A DNA stretch of 64,000 nucleotides from Fischerella muscicola SAG 1427-1 = PCC 73103 (GTDB lineage Bacteria > Cyanobacteriota > Cyanobacteriia > Cyanobacteriales > Nostocaceae). Each line of letters starts with the position of its first letter. Positions within the stretch are counted from its first letter, which is position 1. Below are positions 48,312 to 58,409 of the stretch, in pieces. The stretch spans positions 1 through 64,000 of the forward strand of contig NZ_AJLJ01000058.1 in assembly GCF_000317245.1 (NCBI RefSeq), in the 5' to 3' direction. The notes under the pieces were generated by a model. That model had not been told where the DNA came from. It did not search any database and saw only the letters and a program-made list of their open reading frames with translations. Position numbers and translations under genes: made by a program.

Positions 48312-49069
48312 AATTTGGTTATTTGTAAAAGCTGTGAATATCTCAACGTCACTAAATTTTCAGTTTGACATTTTTGACAAAAATCATTTTTTTATTTTCT
48401 TAGGTAATATCAAACTAATCTATAAAAGATTAATAGTCGATATATTTTTTATTATCTTAAGATTTATAGTGTCTCACCATCCTACTTTAGATATAGAATT
48501 TATTTTTTATGTGCCAGACTCTTATAGAAATAGTGATCCCTGAGTGTAATGCTTTGATATTTATAGTTTTATAGTCCTTTTCATTATTGTCTATCAGTGA
48601 AAACTTGGATTTTTGTTCAAAAAGATAAAAACTTTGAGAAGTGACGTAGTCTCAGGCTCTTTATTACTTATCAACCCTAGCGTTAAATGATAGTAGTCTT
48701 GATATTTCGGATCTTTTATGTTGATCTAAAATTTTATTCTTGAGCAAAAAAATAGCCTATAGATATAGATTCACCATGAAATGCTTTGACAAACAGTAGC
48801 GTGAGTAACAAATAGATAAAAAATTAACACTTTATTAGTTCCAGTAACAAAGTGTTAATTTTGAGGAGATATCAATTTTTTGTTGCTATGGGAGTTATGA
48901 TTAAACTCTTGTGAGAAAATTTAAGGAAATATTTCGATTAATAGATGAATACCATTAGCAGCGTTTGCTAATCTAATGATTAGTAATGGGTAATGGGTAA
49001 TGGGTAATGGATAATGGGTTTTCCCAGTTATCAATTACCCATAATTTCTTATCATTTTATGTGTCCACT
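48312..49069. other. Long AT-rich gap before uvrC
   Basis: About 760 bp between the end of uvrC and the small zinc-ribbon gene. Nothing coding is supported; a 69-codon plus-strand frame at 48334-48543 is Phe/Ile-rich junk. GTAATGG heptamers lie at 48983-49019. Confidence 0.45.
48983..49019. repeat. GTAATGG tandem repeats
   Basis: Five copies of GGGTAAT/GGATAAT in a row, followed by an inverted copy (AATTACCCATAATT) near 49033-49046. The arms could fold at the end of uvrC transcripts. Confidence 0.65.
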
Positions 49070-50947
49070 TCAAGAAGGATGAAAATAATCATAGATTTCT
49101 TGAGCCAAGCGTGGGCCAATTCCAGAAACTTCAGCTAGTTGTGCAGGTGTAGCTTGCCGAATATAATCAACAGAACGAAAGTGTCCCAAAAGTTGCTTTT
49201 GGCGATGATGTCCTAAACCTGGAATTTCATCTAAACGCGATCGCTTCAATTTATCACTGCGTTGTTGACGATGAAAACTCACAGCAAACCGATGCGCTTC
49301 ATCTCGCAAGCGTCGCAAGAGTTGAACTCCTGGCTGTTCTGCGTCAGTGGAGAGTGGTTCAGACTCTCCGGGTAGAAAGATTTCTTCTCGCTTTTTCGCC
49401 AAACTAATCACGCGCAAGTCTTCCAATAAATTCATTTCTTGTAAGACTGCTACAACCGAGGATAGTTGGCCTTTACCACCATCAATCATAACTAAATCCG
49501 GCCAGTCTGGATTCCCAAGGCGTTGTAGCTTTGGCTCTTCAGCATACTTGCGAAAGCGGCGTCCAATCACTTCAGCTAAACTCGCAAAATCATCTGAGTG
49601 TCCGACTGTAACTGTGGGATTTTTTATTTTGTAATGACGATAGTGCTGTTTTGCAGGTAAACCGTCAATAAATACAACTTGAGATGCTACTGCATTAGAA
49701 CCTTGGATATGAGAAATATCATAACCTTCGATGCGATGGGGTAATTCGGGTAAGTCGAGGATCGCAGCTAAATCTTCCATCGCTTGTTGGTTGCGATCGC
49801 TCAATTTTTGCATTCTTTGCAATTCGTACTGAGCATTTCGCTCTACCATCTCAATTAATTCTGCCTTAGTTTGGCGTTGGGGAGCGACTATCGTCACTTT
49901 TCTACCTTTACGCTGTGTTAGCACATCTGCCAAAATATCTGGTTCTGGCAATTCGTGTTGCACTAAAATTTCTGTAGGAATTTCTACCGCTTCGGCAGTT
50001 TGGTAGTGTTCTTCCAAGACGCGTTGTAAAATTGCTCCTGATTCGGCCTGTGCGTCTGCGACAAACGCCAAACGTCCAACTAATTTCCCAGCCCGAATTT
50101 GGAACAATTGAATGCAAGCGTGTTGAGCGTCGCCTGCTAGTGCGATCGCATCGCGAGAAACTGTATCATCTGGTAAGGATACTTTTTGATCAGCAGTCAG
50201 AGACTTTAACCCGTTAATTTGATCGCGAAATCGTGCCGCAGCTTCAAAATTCAACAATTCTGCCTGCTTGTGCATTTGTTCTGTGAGGATATCGATCAGT
50301 TCACTGCTTCTTCCTTGGAACACCATCGCTACTTTCTGCACAATTTTGCGGTATTCTTCAGGAGAAATCAGTGACTGACACACACCCGGACACCGTCCTA
50401 AGTCGAAATTTAAGCAAGGACGATCTTTAAATAGTGGTTGGGGACGTTGACGCAAAGGAAATATCCGTTTGCACAGGCGCAAAATCTCCCGCAGTGTGTG
50501 AGAATCTGTATAGGGCCCATAATATTTATCTTTTTGGTTACTGAGTAGGCGTTTGCGGGTGATATAAATCCGTGGGTAGTCTTCTGACCAAGTGATGCAA
50601 AGGTAGGGATACTTTTTATCGTCTTTGAGTAGTACGTTGAAGTATGGCAGGTGTTGCTTGATTAGATTCGCTTCTAGTGCCAAGGCTTCAGCTTCAGTAT
50701 CAGTGACAATGAATTCAATTTCTGTCACTTGCCTTACCATTGTGGCAATACGTTCGCTCAGTTTCTGTGATTCCCGAAAATATGAACGAACACGCGATCG
50801 CAGCTTTCGTGATTTACCTATATATATAATGCGATCGCTCCCGTCTCGCATCAAGTAAACTCCCGGTTCTGGCGGAATTTCGACTAGACGATTTTCTAGG
50901 CGTTGCGGATCTTTGAGTAGCGGTAGTGTTTGAGCAGATGTTGTCAC
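49070..50947 (-). CDS. uvrC: Excinuclease ABC subunit C
   Basis: A 625-aa endonuclease of nucleotide excision repair. Its GIY-YIG domain near residues 25-100 contains GVYLMRD and IIYIGKS. The UVR motif is [17 protein letters not shown] (about 230-250). The C-terminal RNase-H-like part contains GYDISHIQG and [11 protein letters not shown]. Tandem HhH motifs end the protein ([24 protein letters not shown]). It cuts both sides of the lesion with UvrB. GTG start. Confidence 0.98.
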   Translation of the reverse strand: MTTSAQTLPLLKDPQRLENRLVEIPPEPGVYLMRDGSDRIIYIGKSRKLRSRVRSYFRESQKLSERIATMVRQVTEIEFIVTDTEAEALALEANLIKQHLPYFNVLLKDDKKYPYLCITWSEDYPRIYITRKRLLSNQKDKYYGPYTDSHTLREILRLCKRIFPLRQRPQPLFKDRPCLNFDLGRCPGVCQSLISPEEYRKIVQKVAMVFQGRSSELIDILTEQMHKQAELLNFEAAARFRDQINGLKSLTADQKVSLPDDTVSRDAIALAGDAQHACIQLFQIRAGKLVGRLAFVADAQAESGAILQRVLEEHYQTAEAVEIPTEILVQHELPEPDILADVLTQRKGRKVTIVAPQRQTKAELIEMVERNAQYELQRMQKLSDRNQQAMEDLAAILDLPELPHRIEGYDISHIQGSNAVASQVVFIDGLPAKQHYRHYKIKNPTVTVGHSDDFASLAEVIGRRFRKYAEEPKLQRLGNPDWPDLVMIDGGKGQLSSVVAVLQEMNLLEDLRVISLAKKREEIFLPGESEPLSTDAEQPGVQLLRRLRDEAHRFAVSFHRQQRSDKLKRSRLDEIPGLGHHRQKQLLGHFRSVDYIRQATPAQLAEVSGIGPRLAQEIYDYFHPS

Positions 50948-51659
50948 AACCAGAGTTTGGTAACTTTACATTTTACCTATATTTATTTTAAGTAATCTCA
51001 CTGTTTTTAGCTGTGGAGCTTATGCTTTCCTGCTAATGGAATATTGATCTTCGATTTCAGTGATTTATTAAGTCAAAAGCTCAAGACACATACACTAAAA
51101 TAAAACAATATTCTTGACAGTATTTTATTTTATTTTTATTTGAGTAGCATTTTATTTTGCATAACGAATTTACTGAACTTACTTCATGATTTTTTTGCGA
51201 ATTTTACTCTTTCATGAAATTTATTTTATGAATTTTTATCAAGTTGTTGATTTATATGTATTTTATAAAGCTTTGATCTTTTTTAATCATTAATTATATT
51301 TTTTATTCTATGATTAATTGACTAGAAATTAAGCAAAACAACTGATTATTAAACTAATGAAAATAGATTATTATTATTTTTAACCACCGATATATATTCC
51401 AGCTTAAAACATGAACATATCAATTTTTTCAAAATGCAAAAGGAAGTAGCTCTGGTTAATACTCTGTGTTCCTACCCTGCGGGAAGGCGTTCGCGTAGCG
51501 TGTTGCTTTGCAACTCAGCGCTTATGGGTTAAAAAATAAACTCAAAATTTAGTATGCTCCCTATAAAACTAAGGCATTGAGATAAAATTACTATCTGGTT
51601 ATAAAAAGTTAAAGCCAATTATTAACACCACAAAAAAAATTGATACTGAGGAAAAAATC
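50948..51659. other. AT-rich intergenic region with a repeat fragment
   Basis: About 710 bp with no gene. A dispersed element, GCGGGAAGGCGTTCGCGTAG, lies at 51479-51502; a related sequence occurs near 54760-54781. The rest is very A/T-rich. Confidence 0.45.
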
Positions 51660-51839
51660 ATGAATCTACAAGAGTTTGAAGATCAATATCGGGACACTAT
51701 AGCTGAAACACTGAACGAGTTGCAGGCAGCAATGCTAATGCTGGCTCAAATACAGTTAAAGATTTCAAATATTGGAAACTATGTACAAAATATGAGTTAT
51801 AAGATTGAAGAATTTATAACCGAACAAAAAACAGAATAA
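51660..51839 (+). CDS. Small hypothetical protein, 59 aa
   Basis: ATG 51660 has a GAGG site eight bases upstream and opens a 59-codon frame. Its protein starts MNLQEFEDQYRDTIAETL, is acidic and helical (LNELQAAMLMLAQIQLKISNIGNYVQ) with heptad-like spacing, and ends in EEFITEQKTE. It has no membrane segment or recognised domain. It converges with the REC-only regulator 24 bp away, so it might be an unrecognised partner of that regulator. The good ribosome site and typical amino-acid composition support it as a real gene. Confidence 0.6.
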   Translation: MNLQEFEDQYRDTIAETLNELQAAMLMLAQIQLKISNIGNYVQNMSYKIEEFITEQKTE

Positions 51840-51862
51840 GAAACAATTTTTACTTGAAAATA

Positions 51863-52288
51863 TTATAGACATTGACAAGCTAATTCTTCTTCAATTGCCA
51901 TAACCAATTCAGTTAAATTGATTGGTTTGACGAAGTAGCGACGCGCTCCCAATTTCATAGCTTTTTCCTGATCTGCTTTAAAAGCAAATGCAGAAACTAC
52001 AAATATAGGTATATATTTTAAATCTGCTTTCTGCTGTTTTTGTTCTAGCAAGTAATAACCATCAATGTCTGGTAGTTTTAGGTCTAATAAAATTAAATCA
52101 GGTTTAAATTTTTCTATCGTATCAAAAAAAGTAAAACCTTCTGGGAAACTTTGGACTTCATATCTACAGTAACTAAGATAGTCACTCAGTAGCATTCTAT
52201 TGATATCATTGTCTTCTATTAGTAATATTCTTTTTTTCCCTTTATGTGATGTGATCTGTTGTTTAACACTAAGTAATTGGGCTGTCAT
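51863..52288 (-). CDS. Single-domain response regulator (REC only)
   Basis: A 141-aa protein with an N-terminal tail of about 18 residues and one CheY-like receiver. It has LLIEDNDINR (acidic pocket), LILLDLKLPDIDGYYLL with the phospho-Asp near residue 69, and YFVKPINLTELV with the conserved Lys. No output domain or DNA-binding segment is present, so it must act through protein contacts. No histidine kinase is adjacent. Confidence 0.87.
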   Translation of the reverse strand: MTAQLLSVKQQITSHKGKKRILLIEDNDINRMLLSDYLSYCRYEVQSFPEGFTFFDTIEKFKPDLILLDLKLPDIDGYYLLEQKQQKADLKYIPIFVVSAFAFKADQEKAMKLGARRYFVKPINLTELVMAIEEELACQCL

Positions 52289-52770
52289 TTTTATCTAGTG
52301 ACTGTAGGCTAAAAGTAGATTAAATTCACCGTAGAAAGAGTTTTATATTGAAGTACAATAGGTGCTTAAAAATTTACTTATTTAAAATTAGTTGCAAATG
52401 CTAAACAAATTATGTTTAGCTGCATGGTTATTTGATGGTTACTAAAATATTAACTCAAAACATAAATGTAATTTTGAATTAAAAAAATTTAAGAAAATTT
52501 TTATAAAGATGTTGTAATTTATAGTTGTTTAAAACCCATCGTGATGGTTATTTCCAGATGCAAATGGTAATAACTATCATCAGAGGAGTAAGTTATGAGA
52601 ATGAGAATAGTTAAGATTATCAACTTCTATTAATTTTCTTAACTATGTATTTTTACACTTTGCTTATAAGCATATTCCACTAGCATACTCCATAAAATAA
52701 CAAATGGCAGTAGAAGGTGAAGAATATAAGTGTCTGGGAGGCTAAAACGTTTTTGAGTAAGGATATCAAT
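52289..52770. other. Intergenic region upstream of the REC-only gene
   Basis: About 480 bp. It is A/T-rich and contains no gene; a GATGGTTATTTCCAGATG motif sits near 52542. The promoter of the REC-only gene lies here. Confidence 0.4.
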
Positions 52771-52793
52771 AAAAAAAAGGAGCTAGCTGCTCC
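52771..52793 (-). terminator. Terminator of the PEP-CTERM gene
   Basis: On the minus strand GGAGCagctaGCTCC is followed by eight T. It lies 33 bp beyond the stop of the PEP-CTERM protein gene. Confidence 0.75.
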
Positions 52794-52826
52794 TGTTGGA
52801 TCACTGTATTTTTAGAGCAACAGCTT

Positions 52827-53729
52827 TTATTGTAATTGTGCTTTTTTTAGCTTGCGTTGTGTGAAGAAAATACCACTTATACCTAATAGACTAAGTATGA
52901 CTGAGGGTTCTGGCACTGATGTAGAATGAATCTTGGATGTAGAAGCAATGTAATCAGGTGTATTCCAATTAAAAATAGCGCTGTATGACTTGCCATCATC
53001 AGAAGCCGTAATGCCAGATGCAACTGCATTAAAGCTATAAGCGTAATAAGTTTTACCACCAGTTTCAACCTTCGCAATTTCACTCGCTGTAATTTTTCCT
53101 TGATAAGCATTGAGTGTATTTTGCAGCTTTGTCAGGTCAGTGCGCTGGGCTTGTGGTAAAACCGCTGCTGGCAATTTTAACAGGGTGTAAATTTGATTTA
53201 AAAATTTTGTTTTTATATCCAAGTCACCAACTAGTTGCAATTGGACACCACCATTTTGACCAAATTGAAAACCACCAATGTTAGGATCTCCCATCCCCAA
53301 AGAAGGAAGAAAATTTGTTACTAGTGATTTGGTGCTGCTTGAAAACGAATTCCACACAGATTGAAATGGCGTATATGCGTTCAACAGATCATTTAACCAT
53401 TGCGAACTCAAGTTATTCCAGTCAGCAGCAGTGACACTGGTAACAGTTGCTGTGTAGTTTCCTTCTTGAGCAGTAAAGCCAACATTAGCAGTCGGAGTTT
53501 CGCTCCCATACCAAAGTTCAACATTGGAAGAAGCATTACCATCGGTCAGGGCTTTAACAGCAGCCATTGTATTATTGGGGAGAAATACGCCATCTGCTCC
53601 ACCAGTGTAGGTGTTAATCTCATTGGGATTATTGAAAGTAAAATTAACCGCATGTGCTGGGGAGATGGCGATCGCACTCATCCCAGCCACCATAGAAGCA
53701 CCAATTATAAGTTTTTTTGTATTTTTCAT
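52827..53729 (-). CDS. PEP-CTERM sorting-domain protein
   Basis: A 300-aa secreted protein. It has a signal peptide (MKNTKK, hydrophobic core, cut after SPAHA near residue 27), a 230-residue beta-rich domain with Asn/Ser/Gly-rich stretches, and a C-terminal PEP-CTERM signal: SVPEPS, a hydrophobic helix, then RKLKKAQ. Exosortase/archaeosortase systems process this signal and anchor or release the protein at the envelope. No exosortase gene is in the window. ATG start. Confidence 0.88.
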   Translation of the reverse strand: MKNTKKLIIGASMVAGMSAIAISPAHAVNFTFNNPNEINTYTGGADGVFLPNNTMAAVKALTDGNASSNVELWYGSETPTANVGFTAQEGNYTATVTSVTAADWNNLSSQWLNDLLNAYTPFQSVWNSFSSSTKSLVTNFLPSLGMGDPNIGGFQFGQNGGVQLQLVGDLDIKTKFLNQIYTLLKLPAAVLPQAQRTDLTKLQNTLNAYQGKITASEIAKVETGGKTYYAYSFNAVASGITASDDGKSYSAIFNWNTPDYIASTSKIHSTSVPEPSVILSLLGISGIFFTQRKLKKAQLQ

Positions 53730-54309
53730 TACTAGTCTCCGTCGGTTTTAAAGTTGTGTTTTTTACAATCGCCACTATTTTGTTTTGGTTAATTTGAGAC
53801 AGAAGATTTGAGCAATACGATGTGAGAATTATGAAATGCCTACTAAGTATGAGACATCAAAAAGTTCACCAGATGATCTCGCTGGTTAAACACAACAATG
53901 TATTTATACAAACACAGTCTAAGAGCTAAAAGATTTAATTTGGGTAAAGCTGACGTAGATTAACAATTAAATTATGACAAAATGTATACTTGCTTGACTG
54001 GGTATTATTATGTATATATACATAAATTTAGAAAGAAAAAAGTAACAAATAACAATACAAGATGATTTTATTTATAAAACTTTGTCTCATTTAACGGTTT
54101 ATATCAATTTCTTCTGGCTTCAAAGTGGGTGTGAGTGTGTAAGGGTGTATGGATGTGCAGAAAAGGCAGATTTTTATTCTGGGTGGTGAAATGACTAATG
54201 ATCATATTTTGTTTGATAAAAATATTAAGTAACACAAATAACTGATACATTTTGTGATGCGAGCCACACTATATATTAAAGATGTATAAGGAGTTTTAAA
54301 GCGATCGCA
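53730..54309. other. Intergenic region, PEP-CTERM / pentapeptide-repeat genes
   Basis: About 580 bp between divergent genes. A TTTATGTATATATACATAAA-like palindromic A/T stretch lies near 54008-54027. Promoters for both genes are expected, but none can be assigned with confidence. Confidence 0.4.
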
Positions 54310-54729
54310 ATGCATATAGACGAACTTCTCAGACGTTATCAGTCGGGAGAAAGAAATTTCAAAGGTGCAAACCTCATTGGTGGTTATTTGTATGGAGTAA
54401 ATTTGAGTGGAGCAAACCTACAAGGAGCATCCTTGAGTGAAGTTGATTTGAGCGAAGCAAACCTCACAGGAGTAAACCTCAGAGAAGCATCTCTAGTGAG
54501 AGCCAACCTTACAAAAGCCAACCTCACAGAAGCTAATCTCAATGGAGCAAATCTGTTTGAAGCCAAGCTAACAGGAGCTACATTGCACGGAGCGCATCTG
54601 AAAATGGCAGACTTGATAGATGCAGACTTTACTGCTGCCAACCTGGAAAAAGCTAATTTGTATGGTGCATATTTAACTGGAACTTTGTTGCAGGGTGCAA
54701 TCATGCCAGATGGCACAATTTATCAGTGA
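54310..54729 (+). CDS. Pentapeptide-repeat protein
   Basis: A 139-aa protein. After about 16 residues the rest is A(D/N)LxX pentapeptide repeats, roughly 20 in a row (GANLQGASLSEVDLSEANLT...), which should fold as a right-handed quadrilateral beta helix. Such proteins are abundant in cyanobacteria and mostly of unknown role; a few bind DNA gyrase. There is no signal peptide or membrane segment. ATG start, close to a HIP1 site. Confidence 0.88.
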   Translation: MHIDELLRRYQSGERNFKGANLIGGYLYGVNLSGANLQGASLSEVDLSEANLTGVNLREASLVRANLTKANLTEANLNGANLFEAKLTGATLHGAHLKMADLIDADFTAANLEKANLYGAYLTGTLLQGAIMPDGTIYQ

Positions 54730-54733
54730 GTCA

Positions 54734-54880
54734 ATCGATTTTGGATTTTAGATTACTCTACGAGAAGCCGCTTACGCGTCTATGGATTTTGGAGCGATTC
54801 CACACATAAATCTGCTTGCTCTGTCCATCAAGGAATAATTGGTCATCCTCTAACAGAATTTTAGATTTTGGATTGGTTCC
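54734..54880. repeat. ATTTTGGATTTTAGATT repeats with a GC-rich palindromic core
   Basis: Two copies of the ATTTTGGAT/TTTAGATT repeat (54734-54753 and 54859-54880) flank a CGAGAAGCCGCTTACGCGTCT element. They belong to the dispersed repeat family also seen at 3053-3085 and 51479-51502. Confidence 0.5.
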
Positions 54881-54959
54881 AATAATCTGGGGGCATGGAG
54901 TTAATTATCTAATGTTTCTGATATTTTGAAATAATTACCACTACAAATGTACGAAAAGT

Positions 54960-55160
54960 AAGTTATGGCGCGAAGGAATCGTGTGAGAAGTATCCACCAA
55001 GGTGATACGCTCACCCTTAATCAGATTTCCAATTCAAGTCAGTTCGTTAAGCATCATAGTTCCTGTCCTGGCTCTCATCCCCACACTCCACTTCGTTCCG
55101 TGTTCCGTATGGGGTCTTCCCGCCTGGATGATAAAATAGCGCAGGTGTCGCAGTTCCATA
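54960..55160. other. Unexplained GC-richer block
   Basis: About 200 bp whose base composition is higher in G+C than the surrounding gap. It holds a GGTGATACGCTCACC hairpin (around 55001-55015) and a CTCCACTTCGTTCCGTGTTCCG segment. The only frame (82 codons from 54965) looks unlike a normal protein. It could be a decayed gene or a structured RNA remnant. Confidence 0.3.
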
Positions 55161-55327
55161 GTTTTAATATTTTAAAAGTTTCAATTATCAACAAATATAT
55201 ATTGGACATCTGAAAAATATCTGCGTACGATACTCCCATATAGAGCTAAGTAAAAGGAAAGGAAATTTTTTATACCTTTTCCGATTTCTGCTATCTAATA
55301 ATTCAGGAGTCTTAAGGAAATATCAAA

Positions 55328-57013
55328 ATGTCAGAAAATTTGAGAAGCAAAGTTGTCACCCAAGGAGTACAGCGATCGCCTAACCGCGCCATGCTGCGTG
55401 CTGTGGGTTTTCAAGATCAGGATTTTACTAAAGCCATTGTTGGCATTGCCAATGGTTACAGTACCATTACCCCTTGCAATATGGGGATCAACAAACTGGC
55501 GCAAAGGGCAGAAATTGGTATTAAAAATGCCGAAGCAATGCCACAAATTTTTGGCACAATTACCATTAGCGATGGTATTTCCATGGGAACCGAGGGGATG
55601 AAATACTCTTTGGTTTCGCGAGAAGTAATTGCTGATTCGATAGAAACTGCCTGTAATGGGCAAACAATGGATGGAGTACTGGCGATTGGCGGTTGTGATA
55701 AAAATATGCCAGGAGCAATGATCGCGATCGCTCGCATGAATATTCCTGCGATTTTCGTTTATGGCGGTACAATTAAACCTGGACACTACAACGGACGTGA
55801 CTTAACCGTCGTCAGTTCTTTTGAGGCGGTAGGCGAATATAGCGCTGGGAAAATAAGCGAAGATGAGCTTTTAGCAGTTGAACGCAGTGCTTGTCCTGGT
55901 GCTGGTTCCTGCGGTGGAATGTACACAGCTAACACCATGTCCTCTGCCTTTGAAGCAATGGGGATGAGTTTGCCGTACTCTTCCACAATGGCAGCTGAAG
56001 ATGAAGAAAAAGCCGACAGTACGGAAAAATCGGCATTTGTCCTCGTAGAAGCGATTCGTAAGCAAATTTTACCTCGTCAGATTATCACTCGTAAATCAAT
56101 TGAGAATGCGATTTCTGTGATTATGGCAGTAGGTGGTTCTACAAATGCGGTGCTGCATTTTTTGGCGATCGCTCGTGCTGCTGGCGTTGAACTTTGTCTT
56201 GATGATTTTGAAACTATCCGCGCTCGTGTTCCGGTTTTGTGTGATTTGAAACCGAGTGGTAGATATGTAGCTACGGATTTACACAAAGCTGGTGGTATTC
56301 CCCAGGTCATGAAAATGCTACTTGAGCATGATTTGCTACACGGCGATTGCTTGACTATAACTGGTAAAACAATTGCAGAAGTCTTAGCAGAAGTACCAAG
56401 TGAACCATCACCCAATCAAGATGTGATTCGTCCTTGGAATAATCCGATGTATACTCAAGGACACTTGGCTGTGCTGAAAGGTAATTTGGCTAAAGAAGGA
56501 GCAGTAGCAAAAATTACTGGTGTCAAAGTTCCGAAAATTACTGGGCCAGCACGAGTTTTTGAATCGGAAGAATCTTGCTTAGATGCTATTCTCGCCAAAA
56601 AAATTAATGCTGGGGATGTGATTGTGATTCGCTACGAAGGCCCCAAAGGTGGCCCCGGAATGCGGGAAATGCTTGCTCCCACCTCAGCAATTATCGGGGC
56701 TGGTTTGGGTGATTCTGTCGGATTAATCACCGATGGTAGATTCTCCGGTGGTACTTATGGGATGGTTGTCGGACACGTTGCACCAGAAGCAGCTGTCGGT
56801 GGTGCGATCGCACTGGTAGAAGAAGGCGATACCATTACTATTGATGCTCATGCCCGTTCATTACAATTGCACCTATCTGATGAAGAATTAGCTCGTCGTC
56901 GTGAAAATTGGCAACCTCGTCCACCTCGTTATACTCAGGGTGTACTTGCCAAGTATGCCAAGTTGGTATCTTCTAGTAGTCTTGGTGCAGTAACAGATTT
57001 AGATCTGTTTTAG
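55328..57013 (+). CDS. ilvD: Dihydroxy-acid dehydratase
   Basis: A 561-aa enzyme that dehydrates 2,3-dihydroxy-isovalerate/methylvalerate in Val, Leu and Ile synthesis. Iron-sulphur cysteines are in [15 protein letters not shown] and [16 protein letters not shown]. The active-site blocks [12 protein letters not shown] and [14 protein letters not shown] are present. Length and motifs fit the [2Fe-2S]/[4Fe-4S] IlvD family. AAGGAAATATC lies before the ATG. Confidence 0.98.
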   Translation: MSENLRSKVVTQGVQRSPNRAMLRAVGFQDQDFTKAIVGIANGYSTITPCNMGINKLAQRAEIGIKNAEAMPQIFGTITISDGISMGTEGMKYSLVSREVIADSIETACNGQTMDGVLAIGGCDKNMPGAMIAIARMNIPAIFVYGGTIKPGHYNGRDLTVVSSFEAVGEYSAGKISEDELLAVERSACPGAGSCGGMYTANTMSSAFEAMGMSLPYSSTMAAEDEEKADSTEKSAFVLVEAIRKQILPRQIITRKSIENAISVIMAVGGSTNAVLHFLAIARAAGVELCLDDFETIRARVPVLCDLKPSGRYVATDLHKAGGIPQVMKMLLEHDLLHGDCLTITGKTIAEVLAEVPSEPSPNQDVIRPWNNPMYTQGHLAVLKGNLAKEGAVAKITGVKVPKITGPARVFESEESCLDAILAKKINAGDVIVIRYEGPKGGPGMREMLAPTSAIIGAGLGDSVGLITDGRFSGGTYGMVVGHVAPEAAVGGAIALVEEGDTITIDAHARSLQLHLSDEELARRRENWQPRPPRYTQGVLAKYAKLVSSSSLGAVTDLDLF

Positions 57014-57078
57014 GATGAATTAAGGATAAACACGGATGCACACAGATCAGCATCTGTGTTTATTGAGTTAAGCTGGTG

Positions 57079-58170
57079 CTATCTCGGATACGAAATACCA
57101 TTAATCTGACGATCACCTGTATACAGCCCAGGAAATTGAGAAGGTGAAGAGTTATTATACTGCGATAATTGAGTGGACTGCTGCAAACTAGAAACATTAC
57201 TAGATTTGCTGGAATTAACAACGCTTTGACTTGGTGGTTGCGTGTAGTATGATGTTACATCTGAGGATGTTGTAGGTGTAACAGATGTTACCGCAGATGT
57301 CGGTGTTTGAATGCTGAGTGTAGAAGGATTTGGATATTCGTTGGGAATGTTAGCACCAGAGGCAGCGAAATTTTGATTAGGGTAGTTGGTAGTATGATTG
57401 ACGGGAGCGATCGCATTTCCATTGACTACTGTAGTGGATGGTAAGTTTTGATTGGGTAACAATAATAAATTTGTCTGATTTAAAGCTGCACGATTCCCTA
57501 AAGACAAACTTTGATTCGTCTGTTGATTAAGAACAGCTTGTAAGGGACTAACTACAGTATTATTTTGGTTATAGTTGATAGGATTAGTTAATCCCATCCC
57601 GAAATTCATAGAAGTTTGTGTTGTATCTGTTTGAATAAACGACGCCGTTAAACCGTTTAGTCCTAAAGACTGATTATTATTCTGAGCATTTTTGAATTGC
57701 AATAAATTTTCTGTTTGGGATACAAATGGATTGTCTAGCTTTGGCGTAGATGCAGAATTTACTTGCTTCCAGCCAGAGTTTAAGTTAGCATCAATGGCTG
57801 TTGTTTTTTGTTTGCTTAAGCTTTCTAAAATATTATTAGTATTGTCTAGCTTAGTATTTTGCTTGACATTAGTTGCAGTGGAAGTTAGAGTTCCATGAGT
57901 AAATTCATAAAATAAAACTGGTAAGTTATCAATATCGGCAGCAATGGCTTTATCTTCTTCCGAAAGAGAAGAATTTACAGTTTTTTTTGCTCCAACTTGT
58001 TGCTTAACTTGCTTAAATGTAAATAAATCTCGCTGTTTCCAGGATTCTTTAACCGCTAATCCTAGCACGGCTACAAAAATTGCTGTTCCCCAAAAATTAG
58101 GTCGAGCCAAATTCCATAAGCTGACTTTGAGAAAGCGTAAGTAGGTGAAAGGGTAGCGACGGTCTGACAT
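57079..58170 (-). CDS. Asn/Gln/Ser-rich single-TM hypothetical protein
   Basis: A 363-aa protein. A basic N-terminus (MSDRRYPF...) leads into one membrane segment near residues 27-42 (FWGTAIFVAVLGLAV), then a charged region and, from about residue 115 on, a long low-complexity tail very rich in Asn, Gln, Ser and Thr. Tails of this kind often extend into the periplasm or the cell wall. No domain is recognised. It is divergent from the CBS-CP12 gene, with 239 bp between the starts. Confidence 0.7.
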   Translation of the reverse strand: MSDRRYPFTYLRFLKVSLWNLARPNFWGTAIFVAVLGLAVKESWKQRDLFTFKQVKQQVGAKKTVNSSLSEEDKAIAADIDNLPVLFYEFTHGTLTSTATNVKQNTKLDNTNNILESLSKQKTTAIDANLNSGWKQVNSASTPKLDNPFVSQTENLLQFKNAQNNNQSLGLNGLTASFIQTDTTQTSMNFGMGLTNPINYNQNNTVVSPLQAVLNQQTNQSLSLGNRAALNQTNLLLLPNQNLPSTTVVNGNAIAPVNHTTNYPNQNFAASGANIPNEYPNPSTLSIQTPTSAVTSVTPTTSSDVTSYYTQPPSQSVVNSSKSSNVSSLQQSTQLSQYNNSSPSQFPGLYTGDRQINGISYPR

Positions 58171-58409
58171 GTTAAATCTGATGGAATTAAGTGAGAAATA
58201 GTAGGAATCTCATCCTAGCCCCTCAATAGTTATTTGGTCATTATTGATAGACAACTTTTAGTATAAAATTTACAATTAACTACATTAAATTTGTTTTCCT
58301 CTTTTCCTTCCTTCTGTCAGTTTCGATATCATCTCAAAATTAAATCTGCTCTAACTTAGTGCTTGTGGCTGGGCAAAAGTTGGACTCTACTTCAACAGGA
58401 GCAGAAAGC

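Noticed and set aside
48334..48543. Plus-strand frame of 69 aa upstream of uvrC's end
   Set aside because: Composed mainly of Phe, Ile and Asn as expected from A/T-rich DNA; no start signal.
54310..54729. Long minus-strand frame opposite the pentapeptide-repeat gene
   Set aside because: It is the complement of the repetitive coding sequence and has no ribosome site.
54965..55213. Frame of 82 aa before ilvD
   Set aside because: No ribosome site and unusual composition; the region is better described as an unexplained structured block.
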